Shown piece after piece: positions 50,765 to 60,357 of a stretch of DNA of 64,000 nt. The translations under genes and the position numbers were made by a program. The stretch is taken from positions 372,001-436,000 of the forward strand of contig CAYJOL010000001.1 of assembly GCA_964371785.1 (NCBI GenBank), given 5' to 3'. This stretch comes from CAVQCT01 sp964371785. GTDB lineage: Bacteria > Zixibacteria > MSB-5A5 > GN15 > FEB-12. The notes below the pieces were generated by a model, which saw only the letters and a program-made list of their open reading frames with translations, searched no databases and was not told the origin of the DNA. Each line of letters begins with the position of its first letter. The stretch's first letter is position 1.

Positions 50765-52270
50765 TCAGAACGAAGATGCCCGTCCGTAGATGTGGGTAAT
50801 CAGCTTCAGCTGTTCAATGATATCCCCGGACAGCTGATCGTTGCTATATCTCCAGGACCAGTTGCCATTGGCCACCGATGGTCTGTTCATCCGCGCCTCC
50901 GTTCCCAGCCCGAGGACATCCTGGAGCGGCAGGATCGCAAGATCCGCGATCGAGACCAATGCAACGCGTATCATCGCCCAATTGACCGTCGCGACCGACG
51001 GCTCGAATCCCAGATATCGGAACAACCGTTCACGGGTCTTCGCGTCGGCTTCAGTTTCAAACCATCCGCGTACGGTATTGTTGTCATGAGTCCCGGTATA
51101 TACGACACAATTCCGGTCATAATTGTGAGGCAGGTATGGGTGGTCCGGTACGTCGGCGCCGAACGCAAATTGCAGAACCTTCATGCCCGGCAAACCGAGA
51201 GAATGGACTACCTCCCGCACTTCAGCCGTGATATACCCAAGATCTTCGGCGATTATGGGTAGATTAAAGAAATGGGAACGGAGTGTGGCAAAGAAATCTT
51301 CGGTGGGGACCTTTACCCAGCGTCCGTTGATCGCCGTCTTTTCATGGGCCGGGATTTCCCAGTAGGCCACCAGGCCCCGGAAGTGATCAATCCGGGCCAA
51401 ATCATACAGCGCCAGAGTTCGTTCCATCCGCTTGACCCACCAGGCGTAACGACGGTCCTTCAGGGCATCCCAATTGTAAACCGGATTTCCCCAAAGTTGA
51501 CCGGTCTCGCTGAAGTAATCGGGGGGAACGCCGGCCACGACCGAAGGCTTCTTGTCGCTATCCAGTTTGTAAATGTGACTATGGCTCCACACGTCGGCAC
51601 TGTCGTAATTCACGTATATCGGGATGTCGCCGATCAGTTGGATGCCGTGATCGGAACAATATTGTTGCAGCATCATCCATTGTTGTGCGCAGACGAATTG
51701 CAGGAATTTTTCATAGTCAATCTCCTCCGCCTGTTCACGAACAAAGTCCTCGAGAACGTGCGGTTGTCGGTCGCGATACTCAACCGGCCAGTCACTCCAT
51801 ACCGCGCCATGCAGCTTCCGCTTGAGCGAACCGAACAGGGAGTAATCCTGCAACCAATAAGCGTTCTTATCGCAGAATATTCGATATTCCGCCTTATCAT
51901 CGGCGCGCTTGAAGCTGTCAAAAGCGACTCTGAAAATCTTCCCTTTGTACGCTTTCACCCGGTCATAATCGACATGATCTTTGGGGAGGTTCGGGATTGG
52001 ATAGATGTCCGTCTTCTGTAAATAACCCTGCTGAACCAGCAGTTCAGGACTGATAAAAAGTGGATTCAAGGCAAAGGCGGACGGACTGCTGTACGGGGAA
52101 TTCCCCAGCGCCGCGTCGGTTGGATTCAGCGGAAGCACCTGCCAGAAACTCTGATTCGTTTGCGCGAGAAAATCGACAAATCGATAAGCCGCCGGTCCAA
52201 AATCGCCGATCCCGTAGGCCGAAGGTAACGATGTGATATGAAGAAGAATTCCGCTTCCGCGCCGGTTCAT
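50765..52270 (-). CDS. malQ: 4-alpha-glucanotransferase (amylomaltase)
   Basis: 501-residue GH77 enzyme that moves alpha-1,4-glucan segments between maltodextrins. The family opening RRGSGILLHITSLPSAYGIG, the WQVLPLNPT motif, the IGDIPIYVNYDSADVWSH segment and the catalytic region LARIDHFRGLVAYWEIPA (nucleophile Asp) are present. A second acid lies in IIAEDLGYITAEV, and the end carries YTGTHDNNTVRGWF. The ATG at 52270 has AGGGAAG upstream. It follows glgB by 113 bp on the same strand, so both likely serve glycogen or maltodextrin metabolism. Confidence 0.96.
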   Translation of the reverse strand: MNRRGSGILLHITSLPSAYGIGDFGPAAYRFVDFLAQTNQSFWQVLPLNPTDAALGNSPYSSPSAFALNPLFISPELLVQQGYLQKTDIYPIPNLPKDHVDYDRVKAYKGKIFRVAFDSFKRADDKAEYRIFCDKNAYWLQDYSLFGSLKRKLHGAVWSDWPVEYRDRQPHVLEDFVREQAEEIDYEKFLQFVCAQQWMMLQQYCSDHGIQLIGDIPIYVNYDSADVWSHSHIYKLDSDKKPSVVAGVPPDYFSETGQLWGNPVYNWDALKDRRYAWWVKRMERTLALYDLARIDHFRGLVAYWEIPAHEKTAINGRWVKVPTEDFFATLRSHFFNLPIIAEDLGYITAEVREVVHSLGLPGMKVLQFAFGADVPDHPYLPHNYDRNCVVYTGTHDNNTVRGWFETEADAKTRERLFRYLGFEPSVATVNWAMIRVALVSIADLAILPLQDVLGLGTEARMNRPSVANGNWSWRYSNDQLSGDIIEQLKLITHIYGRASSF

Positions 52271-52383
52271 ACTACTTCCCTGTTCAGTCTGTCAGGGTGA
52301 CTCCGATCCCGACAGTATTCCTTATATCATATATCGTCAACCGGTCGTTCAAGTTGAGATGGTGGGCCGATCAAAGCTCAGAA

Positions 52384-54366
52384 TCAGACTTCCCGCTTGA
52401 AAACAACGACACTCAGTGGCGGCAACATCAGAGTCAGGGATTGACTGTGTCCGTGCAGAGGGGTCGGCTCAGTTGAGACACCGCCTTTATTCCCCAGACC
52501 GCTTCCTTCGTACACCTGGGCATCGCTGTTCAGCACTTCTTTCCAAAAGCCATCGTGCGGCACACCGACCCGGTATTTCTCTCTGGGAACCGGGGTCATG
52601 TTACATACGGCCAAAAGGACGTCGTTGGTTGTGGCTCCTCTTCTGAGGTAACTGATCACACTGCTGTCGGAGTCATTGCAGTCGACCCACTGGAAACCTT
52701 CCAGTTCGAAATCCCGTTCGAACAAAGTCTTTTCTGTCCGATAAAACGAGTTCAGATCCTGAACCCATCTTTTGAGACCGCTCTGCAACGGAAATTCGAG
52801 AAGGTGCCAGTCAAGGCTTCTTTCGTGATACCATTCGTCACCCTGTCCGAACTCAGCGCCCATGAACAGGAGCTTCTTGCCCGGGTGTGTCCACATATAA
52901 CCCAGCAATAACCTGAGGTTGGCGAACTTCTGCCATCCGTCCCCGGGCATCCGATTTAAAAGCGATCCTTTACCGTGGACAACTTCATCGTGGGAAAGCG
53001 GCAGCACGAAGTTTTCGTAAAACGCGTACCAGATGCTGAAAGTAAGTTGATTGTGGTGGAATTTTCTGTGAATCGGTTCTCTTGAAAAATAGTCAAGCGA
53101 GTCATGCATCCAGCCCATATTCCATTTGAAACCAAAACCCAACCCGCCAACATAGGTTGGCCGCGAGACCATCGGCCAGGCGGTCGACTCTTCGGCAACC
53201 GTATGTACGCCCGGAAACTCACCGTACACAGCCTCATTGAAACGGCGAAGAAAATCGATCGCTTCGATATTCTCCCTCCCACCGAATTTGTTGGGAATCC
53301 AGTTGCCGTCGTGCCGGGAATAGTCAAGATAAAGCATCGAAGCGACCGCATCCACCCGCAGGCCATCGACGTGATATCGATCCAGCCAGAAAATCGCACT
53401 GCTTAACAGAAAAGACCGGACTTCGTTTCGACCGTAATTGAAGATGTAGCTTTTCCAATCCGGGTGGAATCCTTTCCGTGGATCTTCGTGCTCATAGAGA
53501 TGGGTCCCATCGAAATACGCCAGCCCGTGTAAATCCGAAGGGAAATGTGACGGCACCCAGTCGAGAATCACTCCAATTCCGTTCTGGTGCAGATGGTCGA
53601 CGAGATACATGAAATCCTGAGGCGAACCATAGCGGCTCGTTGGGGCGAAATACCCTGAGGTTTGGTAGCCCCAGGAGCCGTAAAAAGGGTGTTCCATGAC
53701 CGGCAGGAATTGAACATGAGTGAACCCCGTCTCTTTGACGTATGCCGCCAGATCGCGAGCCAGTTCGCGGTAGGTGAGGAACCGATTCTCCTCTTGCGGT
53801 GCCCGGCGCCACGAACCAAGGTGAACTTCGTACACGGACATGGGTTCGCGAAGGGAATTGCGCTTTCGCCGATCGGTCATCCACGCCGTATCTTCCCATT
53901 CATAATCAAGTTCATGAACAATCGATGCTGTCCGCGGCGACTTTTCCCAGAGAAATGCGAACGGGTCGCCCTTATCGGCCCGATAGCTCTGGTTGTGAGA
54001 GTCGATATGATACTTATATCTGGTGCCAGGCTTTAACCCCGGTACAAATCCCTCCCAGATTCCCGAGCCATCCCATCGCGGCGCTAATCTATGCGATACC
54101 TGATTCCATTCGTTGAAGTCCCCCATCACCGTAACCAGATATGCATTGGGCGCCCAGACCGAAAACAGCACTCCATCCTCACCATTCACGGTCATCAGAT
54201 GCGCACCGAGCTTGTCGTAGATGCGAAGATGATTGCCCTCTCGGAACAAGTGGACATCGTAATCCGAAAGCAATGACGGTCCATGAATGACCGAGCCGGC
54301 AGTGTTGGTCGCAGGCGCGTGTGAAGTAATCTTTGAATTTATCACATTTCGGTTCTTTTCAATCAC
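52384..54366 (-). CDS. glgB: 1,4-alpha-glucan branching enzyme
   Basis: 660 residues of GH13, which introduces alpha-1,6 branches into glycogen. After an N-terminal extension of about 30 residues come the CBM48-like domain (FSVWAPNAYLVTVMGDFNEW) and the catalytic barrel: DWVPSHFP, DGLRVDAVASMLYLDY (nucleophile Asp), HTVAEESTAWP (acid Glu) and VLPLSHDEVVHGKGSLL (third acid). The start is GTG at 54366 with AAGGAG 6 nt upstream. Glycogen synthase and phosphorylase are not in the window. Confidence 0.95.
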   Translation of the reverse strand: MIEKNRNVINSKITSHAPATNTAGSVIHGPSLLSDYDVHLFREGNHLRIYDKLGAHLMTVNGEDGVLFSVWAPNAYLVTVMGDFNEWNQVSHRLAPRWDGSGIWEGFVPGLKPGTRYKYHIDSHNQSYRADKGDPFAFLWEKSPRTASIVHELDYEWEDTAWMTDRRKRNSLREPMSVYEVHLGSWRRAPQEENRFLTYRELARDLAAYVKETGFTHVQFLPVMEHPFYGSWGYQTSGYFAPTSRYGSPQDFMYLVDHLHQNGIGVILDWVPSHFPSDLHGLAYFDGTHLYEHEDPRKGFHPDWKSYIFNYGRNEVRSFLLSSAIFWLDRYHVDGLRVDAVASMLYLDYSRHDGNWIPNKFGGRENIEAIDFLRRFNEAVYGEFPGVHTVAEESTAWPMVSRPTYVGGLGFGFKWNMGWMHDSLDYFSREPIHRKFHHNQLTFSIWYAFYENFVLPLSHDEVVHGKGSLLNRMPGDGWQKFANLRLLLGYMWTHPGKKLLFMGAEFGQGDEWYHERSLDWHLLEFPLQSGLKRWVQDLNSFYRTEKTLFERDFELEGFQWVDCNDSDSSVISYLRRGATTNDVLLAVCNMTPVPREKYRVGVPHDGFWKEVLNSDAQVYEGSGLGNKGGVSTEPTPLHGHSQSLTLMLPPLSVVVFKREV

Positions 54367-54989
54367 CTTCTACTCCTTGAAGAAATCCCTGGTCCGATGG
54401 CATTACATTTATAGTCTCGGCAGGATTGCCGCGTAATTAACCGACTGAATTGGTCCGCCCGGTTCTCGAACGTGGTCCGGTGCGATCAGAATAACTGAAT
54501 CAGTGCCTGATGTAAAGAAGCATCTGTGTCATCGAACTGCTCAAACCAGCCAACCGACCACAGCATCACTCATTCCTCTATTGTCAATATCACTTGGAAC
54601 AGAAGGACCGGCACGGAGTTCCGATTCACGGCCGAAGGCGACCGAATCCTATTGCTCGCGGCGTGATCTCAGCCGAGAATCATCTTCCCTTAGCTTGCCC
54701 GTAATATCTTGAAATTCAGCGACATAGAAAGACAGCGTCGACCGCACGGAGCATATATATGCGTATCCATCTTCATTCGAATGTTGTTGCTGACGAAGAT
54801 GACGTTGAGCAGCAGGCCATGGCAAAGTGCACCGGCGGTCGATACAATGATAGTTCATCCCCACGCATATCAGATTGATAATGACTCGCAGATTCGCTAT
54901 ACTGTCCTTGCTGTGTTATTCAACGACGCTGACCTGCAGCTCGGGTAACGACAGCACAGATACAACGGTAATGATTTAAGGTGGCATGC
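54367..54989. other. Intergenic region between glgB and the kinase-AAA+ regulator
   Basis: About 620 bp between divergent genes with no convincing coding region. It carries the regulator's promoter at 54875-54903, and at 54751-54762 a perfect 12-bp palindrome, GCATATATATGC. The glgB side has a TATAAA near 54410 on the minus strand without a clear -35. No RNA gene is recognised. Confidence 0.55.
54875..54903 (+). promoter_or_regulatory. Predicted sigma-70-type promoter of the kinase-AAA+ regulator
   Basis: TTGATA (54875-54880), a 17-bp spacer and TATACT (54898-54903) form a good promoter. Transcription would begin near 54910, about 80 nt before the GTG start. Confidence 0.65.
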
Positions 54990-57900
54990 GTGAACAAGCT
55001 TGAGAACAACAGATACCGACTTCTTCGGACTGTTTCTACCAACCCGCTGAGCCAATCGTGGCTGGGTGAACGAACGAACGACAATATACCCTGCTTCATC
55101 AAGACCACTCATACAGACAGCGACGTGCCTCCCGAAGAGCAACGGAACATTTTGCTCAAGTCATTTGCCTGTCAACAGGGTCTCAGGAGCGATCGATTCG
55201 TGACTGCCCGCGGAAAATCGATCGAAGCCAACCGGCTATTCATCGAATATCCCTTATTTGACAGCAGCAGATGGACACTGCTTACACCAGACTATCTGAT
55301 CTCGCAATCTGACACGTTGCTTCCCGAAATATTTCTTCTCATCGACTTTCTTCACTTTCTCGGTTATGCCCACTGTGATCTTAAGCTCGACAACTTCATC
55401 GTTGATAATAATGACACACGGCCGCGCCTGCGACTGATTGACATGGACTTTCTGTGCAGCATCGGTTCCTCCCCGAAAGCCCGGATTATCGGCAGCCCTG
55501 ATCACATCGCTCCCGAGATCTTCAACAATGAGCTTATATTGGCTCGTTCCGACAACTACTCGCTTGGCGTGATGCTCAAAAAGGCGTTGAACGGAGCCGG
55601 CCGCTCAATTTCGGAAGAATCCCGAATCAGACTAAATGGTCTCGTCGAATCACTTACCGCTTCTGACGCGATGCACCGCCCACGGGTACTGATAGATGCC
55701 CTGCTTAAGCACCAGCTTATCGACCAATCGAAGCTGGCTGAGTTTCAACGCGAATTGGTAGCCTTGGTGCTGATCAATCGGTATCGCGAGGCCGGCGCCC
55801 GTCAGATGCGCGAGCCGGGCATAAGAAAAACGTTGTGGGACAGCTGTAAGCTTCTCGGGCTGATGCCGGAGCTTACCGATCGTCTGCAGGGAGTCTATAA
55901 TGTCTCCAAGAAAGGATTCCTAAAGCTTCTCACCCGTGTCATTCGCGAAAGCCAGATCGAGCGGCTTGGTGAATACTGGCATATTTCACCCTCCAATGAA
56001 TTGCTGATAGAGCTCTATAATGCTTGTGCTGAAATTTCCGACGGCCGACCAGTTATTCCTTCTGCAGAGAGTATTTCCACCCCGGCAATGGCCAGGGAGA
56101 TTATACGGAACGCCCGGGGCTTTTACGAGCGCGATGAATTACAGGTGTTCTTCCTGATAAATCAGGCGGTTGCAGCCGCGTGCAGACAGCGGACCGATTT
56201 GCTTTCGTACAGCGAATTTGAAACTCTGCTTCAAGAATCCGCCGCGGCCGCGGTACAGATGACTCAGAACCATGAATCCATACGCCTGCTCGAAGAAGTG
56301 GTCGCGTCACAGCAACGTAGAGGAGAGCTCAATCCCGAGGTCGTCTTCTGGCTGGCGCGCCGTTCTCACGGCGAGGCACCTATGGAGAGGATTAAACAGA
56401 TCATCGCTGTCGGGATTGAAGCGGCTACGCGGACGGGACAAAGTGATTGGGCGCTCATGTTAAAGTGCATACAGGCATCTGCCCTGTGCTTGAACGGCAG
56501 ACTGGACGACGCTGATGCGCTGATGAAATCCGTATCACAAGAAGCCGAGTCAATCGGTTCGCCCAAGCTCAATGCTCTCGTCTCGCACGTGCACGGCTAT
56601 GCCGCTTACCTTCGAGGTAGATATGCCGACGCCGAGCGATTTTATCGTACCAGCTTCGAGACTGCCGAAGCCGGCAATCTCGCCAGTGAGGCACTACGGG
56701 CCGTTATGGGCATCTCCTGGACCCTCCGGGCAAGATACAGGTTGACTGATGCAATCAAGATGGGCAAAGTAGCGCTCGGAATGGACTCCATCAATAAAGA
56801 GGATCGCTGGAGAGTGCGTGAACTTTCCGGCAATTTGGCCACCAGTTTTATCAGACTTGCCGATTACAGAAAGGCAGAGTACTGGTTGAACAAATGGTGG
56901 TCAAACGATGCACCAGGACTTAACAGAGCCACCTTCAGTAAACTTTACCACACGCTGATGTTCATGGAGACAACCCGGGGAAACCTCGATCAGGCAAAGG
57001 AAGCGGCCGCTCTGACTCTGGAATTCGTTGGCAACGGCCTTTCGGCGCTGGACGAAGGCAAAACGTACACTTCTCTGGCTGAAATTGCGTTTTTCCAGGG
57101 CGATGCGATGCACCTGCAGGAGTACCTCGAAAAGTCACGGCAGATCTTCCGGCAAATGAACAACCTTGGCAGTATCGAAGAACTGGAGTTGATACGCGCT
57201 TTGAACGTGCGTTATAATACTCATGCAACTTCTCCTGATCTTTTCCCTATCGTAAAGAACCTGGTAAAATACGGCTCGCTTTGGGACGCCGGCTACGGAC
57301 TGTTCTACCTGATTCTCGACAACCAGGGTCAGCATGCAAAAAGGGTGATTGACGAACAGCAGGAAATTCGTGAGTTGCTGGATCGAGGCGAAATGCCGGT
57401 GTTTTCCGCAGTCAAGGTGCTCTTGCCCCTGCTGGAATCTGAGACACCTGTCGAATCGGTCCTCGGCGCGCTTAAGTCCGCCTACCGGATAATGTCCGAT
57501 GCCGGGCAGCTTTTTTCAGCCTCAGTTGTGTGTCGAAGGATTGCAGACGAATACCAAAAGACCGGGCGTGAGAAACTGTCGCTGAAATTCCTTCAGCAGG
57601 CCAGACGACATGCCCATCAATTGAAAAACGAGTCGATGAGCTCCCGATATCAGGCCGCCATTATGGAGATACAGGGAAGAAACTCAGATCGGTCCCGTAT
57701 GGTCTCCTCACTGCACAGCATATCGCAAATCCTGAGGCATATCGATGACTATTCCCGGTCGCTGGAGCAGATCGTCCGATTTGCCGTTGAACAGACCGGC
57801 GCCGAACGGGGAGTTTTGCTGGAAAAGCGCCGCCAGTCCGAGGAACTTCGCGTGAAAGCGTACGTCAACTGCGATGACGACAGCCTGCGCGATATCACCG

Positions 57901-59189
57901 ATATCAGCATGCGGGTTCCGCAGCAGGTTGCCCACCAGGCTGCGCCGCTCATTCTTGATAACGCCGTGACTGACAAGCGAACAAAGGATTACCGCAGCAT
58001 AATCCTGCACAACATTCTGTCGGTGATCTGCATTCCGATCGAACAGGACGGCAATATCCTCGGGGTTCTGTACCTCGACCATCACACGATTCCTGCCCTT
58101 TTCGACGAAGACGATATTGTGTATATCAAATCAATCGCGAATTTCATAGCGGTGATGCTTTCGGCTATCGGCAGTTATCGTGATATCGGGGTCATGAATA
58201 AGCAGTTGGTTGAGGAAATCAACGGCCGCATCGGCGCCCGGAGATTCGTCACCGAGGACCCGGGGCTTCAGCGGCTGTTTGCCAAACTGCCCGAGATTGC
58301 TCCACTGAGTATGCCGGTACTGATATATGGCGAAAGCGGCACAGGTAAAGAAATCGTGTGCGAGCTGCTTCACAAACTGAGTCCACGAAAGCAAAAGCCG
58401 TTAATCAAGATGAACTGCGCCGCGCTCCCCGAGAGCATGATTGAAAGCGAGCTGTTCGGTATTGCTCCCAATTCCGCCACCGGAGTCGCCGCTCGCGAAG
58501 GTAAGTTCTCGGCTGCTGACGGCGGAACGCTGTTCCTTGATGAAATCGGTGATATGCCGTTGACGGCGCAGGCAAAAATTCTGCGGGCTGTGGAATATCA
58601 GGAATTTGAACGGGTCGGAAGCAATAAACTGCTTAAGACCGACATCCGCTTCATCTACGCCACCAACAAGGATCTCGCAAAGATGGTTGCACAGGGGACA
58701 TTCCGATCAGATCTGTATCATCGCATTAGCGGATATACATTCGAGATTGCACCCCTGCGCGAGCGACCCGGTGATATCCTGCCGCTGGTTGAGCATTTTG
58801 TTGGTCTCTTTTCCAAAGGGCATCGCCCGCCGGTTTTCAGCCACGAAGCGCGACGCGCATTACTTTCCTATGAATGGCCCGGAAATGTCCGGGAGCTTCG
58901 CAATGTAATCGAACGTTTCTGCATGCTTCAGGGCGGTGAGACTATTGAATCGCATCATCTGCCTGATCCCATTCGGACATCGGCATCCAACCCGAATCAA
59001 CACAAAAAGGTTCAAGAGCAGTCTGAAAAAGTCATGATTAGCGAGTCGCTGGCCAAATGTGATTGGAATGTAAAACGGACTGCCGAAAGCCTAAATCTGC
59101 CGTATTCGACCCTTCAAAATAAAATCAAGAAATTCAATCTGAAGCGACCGTCCGACCCCTCAAGAATATCCGGGTCACCACATAAGTAA
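54990..59189 (+). CDS. Composite regulator: Ser/Thr kinase-like + TPR + GAF + AAA+ (sigma-54 activator type) + Fis-type HTH
   Basis: GTG 54990 is chosen because AAGGTGG lies 5 nt upstream; a GTG three codons earlier lacks this. Of 1399 residues, about 1-240 are protein-kinase-like: Lys38 (CFIKTT), catalytic loop HCDLKLDNF (Asp130, Lys132, Asn135), DMD in place of DFG, and APE at 174-176. The glycine-rich loop is not recognisable (TVSTNPLSQSWLG), so ATP binding is uncertain. About 250-900 are helical TPR-like repeats, 910-1060 a GAF domain, and 1080-1310 an AAA+ module with Walker A GESGTGKE (about 1114) and Walker B GTLFLDEIGD. The sigma-54-contacting GAFTGA loop reads NSATGV. The end is a Fis-type helix-turn-helix. 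It probably integrates a signal and drives transcription; target unknown. Confidence 0.88.
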   Translation: MNKLENNRYRLLRTVSTNPLSQSWLGERTNDNIPCFIKTTHTDSDVPPEEQRNILLKSFACQQGLRSDRFVTARGKSIEANRLFIEYPLFDSSRWTLLTPDYLISQSDTLLPEIFLLIDFLHFLGYAHCDLKLDNFIVDNNDTRPRLRLIDMDFLCSIGSSPKARIIGSPDHIAPEIFNNELILARSDNYSLGVMLKKALNGAGRSISEESRIRLNGLVESLTASDAMHRPRVLIDALLKHQLIDQSKLAEFQRELVALVLINRYREAGARQMREPGIRKTLWDSCKLLGLMPELTDRLQGVYNVSKKGFLKLLTRVIRESQIERLGEYWHISPSNELLIELYNACAEISDGRPVIPSAESISTPAMAREIIRNARGFYERDELQVFFLINQAVAAACRQRTDLLSYSEFETLLQESAAAAVQMTQNHESIRLLEEVVASQQRRGELNPEVVFWLARRSHGEAPMERIKQIIAVGIEAATRTGQSDWALMLKCIQASALCLNGRLDDADALMKSVSQEAESIGSPKLNALVSHVHGYAAYLRGRYADAERFYRTSFETAEAGNLASEALRAVMGISWTLRARYRLTDAIKMGKVALGMDSINKEDRWRVRELSGNLATSFIRLADYRKAEYWLNKWWSNDAPGLNRATFSKLYHTLMFMETTRGNLDQAKEAAALTLEFVGNGLSALDEGKTYTSLAEIAFFQGDAMHLQEYLEKSRQIFRQMNNLGSIEELELIRALNVRYNTHATSPDLFPIVKNLVKYGSLWDAGYGLFYLILDNQGQHAKRVIDEQQEIRELLDRGEMPVFSAVKVLLPLLESETPVESVLGALKSAYRIMSDAGQLFSASVVCRRIADEYQKTGREKLSLKFLQQARRHAHQLKNESMSSRYQAAIMEIQGRNSDRSRMVSSLHSISQILRHIDDYSRSLEQIVRFAVEQTGAERGVLLEKRRQSEELRVKAYVNCDDDSLRDITDISMRVPQQVAHQAAPLILDNAVTDKRTKDYRSIILHNILSVICIPIEQDGNILGVLYLDHHTIPALFDEDDIVYIKSIANFIAVMLSAIGSYRDIGVMNKQLVEEINGRIGARRFVTEDPGLQRLFAKLPEIAPLSMPVLIYGESGTGKEIVCELLHKLSPRKQKPLIKMNCAALPESMIESELFGIAPNSATGVAAREGKFSAADGGTLFLDEIGDMPLTAQAKILRAVEYQEFERVGSNKLLKTDIRFIYATNKDLAKMVAQGTFRSDLYHRISGYTFEIAPLRERPGDILPLVEHFVGLFSKGHRPPVFSHEARRALLSYEWPGNVRELRNVIERFCMLQGGETIESHHLPDPIRTSASNPNQHKKVQEQSEKVMISESLAKCDWNVKRTAESLNLPYSTLQNKIKKFNLKRPSDPSRISGSPHK

Positions 59190-59413
59190 CCAAACTTGAC
59201 CCCGGCTAACGCTCTGCCTCACAACACAGTGTCTATCGAATCACACCTGTAACCATTCTTAAGTGGTTAACGGCGTCCTCCTTGCCGATGCGAATCCTCG
59301 CCTAACTCACCATCCAATATATGCTTCGCTGGACCGGCGCGTCCGCCGACAGCCCGGCCCTCCGCTTGATATGCCTCCCTGTGCTGGCCGCACAAACATG
59401 AGTGGAGGTATTC

Positions 59414-59671
59414 ATGCTAAGGGAACGGTTACCCAGGAGAATCATCCTGTTGGGGTTGATTCTGCTCGCACTTCAGTCTGCCCTAACAGGTTTTTTGCCC
59501 ACGGCGGCGATTGCCGACGGAGGCGGGGTCGATCCGCCTCAACCTGACACAACTGGCATACTGAAATCGGTGATAATCGATACAACCGGAAGCAGTGGCC
59601 CTGCTTTCATAACAGTGGACGAGTTCTCACTGCTGGATCTGGTCATCTTGGTGACCCAGGCGATGCGGTAG
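59414..59671 (+). CDS. Small exported protein of unknown function
   Basis: 85 residues from ATG 59414, with GGAGGT 4 nt upstream. The N-terminus is a clear signal peptide or anchor (RRIILLGLILLALQSALTGF, then PTAAIADGG). The remaining 50 residues are short and acidic and end in a hydrophobic stretch, FSLLDLVILVTQAMR. I know no relative. It sits 224 bp after the kinase-AAA+ regulator and 53 bp before the WYL-like regulator, all on the plus strand, so it may be a target or signal of that regulator. Coding is supported by the ribosome site and signal peptide, not by homology. Confidence 0.6.
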   Translation: MLRERLPRRIILLGLILLALQSALTGFLPTAAIADGGGVDPPQPDTTGILKSVIIDTTGSSGPAFITVDEFSLLDLVILVTQAMR

Positions 59672-59693
59672 AACCCAATTAAACCAAGGAGGC

Positions 59694-59713
59694 GGGGCGT
59701 TGCTGAACGCCCC
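59694..59713 (+). other. Hairpin between a ribosome-site-like AAGGAGG and the regulator start
   Basis: GGGGCGTT-GCTG-AACGCCCC is a perfect 8-bp stem with a tetraloop. AAGGAGG lies immediately before it and GGAAAAAAGGG after it, 11 nt before the ATG at 59725. When folded it would bring the AAGGAGG close to the start codon. The A-run, rather than a T-run, follows on this strand, so it is not a plus-strand terminator. Confidence 0.5.
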
Positions 59714-59724
59714 GGAAAAAAGGG

Positions 59725-60342
59725 ATGAACAAACTAAGCAAGATTCTGACACTTATCAACCTGTTCGCCAACCGACCGATGGTGTCCATGAAAACGATCG
59801 AACGGGTCTGTGATATTCCTGAGCGAACTGCGTATCGGTACATAAACGATATATCCGACGCCAACTTTCCGGTTGTCTATGACAAGCGGTTGAGAGCATA
59901 TCGTCTGTACCAGCGTAATAAGAACTCTGGAGCGCATTTCGGCCCGGACGAGGTGGTAATGCTGATCGCCGGTCTGGAGCTTTTGTCGAACGGCCTTCAC
60001 AGCGGATACCGGGACGATGTCAGTGTCCTCGTGGCAAAACTCCTTTCTTGCCAGGAACACCCGCTGGAGGAGATCCTTGACACCTGCGTCGTACAGATAA
60101 AGAGTGTGACCAGGGTCAATGATTTCTCGGAAATTGTATCATCGATGTTCATCAACCTGGCTATCATGGACGGCCGGCGGGTGAAACTTACATGCAAGGG
60201 TACAAGAGGGAGGACAAAAGTGACAATTCTCGATCAGCTCTCGCTCAATTTTAAAAATCGCTGGCGCTTGATTGGAACAAACAACGATGGTCGGATTGAA
60301 ATCCCCCTGGACCAAATTGAAAAAGTGACAATCATTCGCTGA
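59725..60342 (+). CDS. HTH/WYL-like transcriptional regulator
   Basis: 205 residues. The first 60 form a DeoR/HTH_11-type winged helix (MNKLSKILTLINLFANRPMV, ERVCDIPERTAYRYINDIS, YDKRLRAYRLY), as in YafY-type regulators. The middle (FGPDEVVMLIAGLELLSNGL) matches the linker of WYL proteins. The C-terminal 70 residues have the beta pattern of a WYL domain (RRVKLTCKG..., NRWRLIGTNNDGRIEIPLDQ), but the protein is shorter than the usual 300 or so residues and the W-Y-L motif itself is not intact. The ligand is unknown. It ends 15 bp from convergent carB. Confidence 0.75.
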   Translation: MNKLSKILTLINLFANRPMVSMKTIERVCDIPERTAYRYINDISDANFPVVYDKRLRAYRLYQRNKNSGAHFGPDEVVMLIAGLELLSNGLHSGYRDDVSVLVAKLLSCQEHPLEEILDTCVVQIKSVTRVNDFSEIVSSMFINLAIMDGRRVKLTCKGTRGRTKVTILDQLSLNFKNRWRLIGTNNDGRIEIPLDQIEKVTIIR

Positions 60343-60357
60343 TGTTGTCGGGGGCCG

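Noticed and set aside
54503..54948. Small open frames in the gap before the kinase-AAA+ gene
   Set aside because: No ribosome sites, Arg/Ser-rich composition typical of noncoding frames, and one overlaps the predicted promoter.
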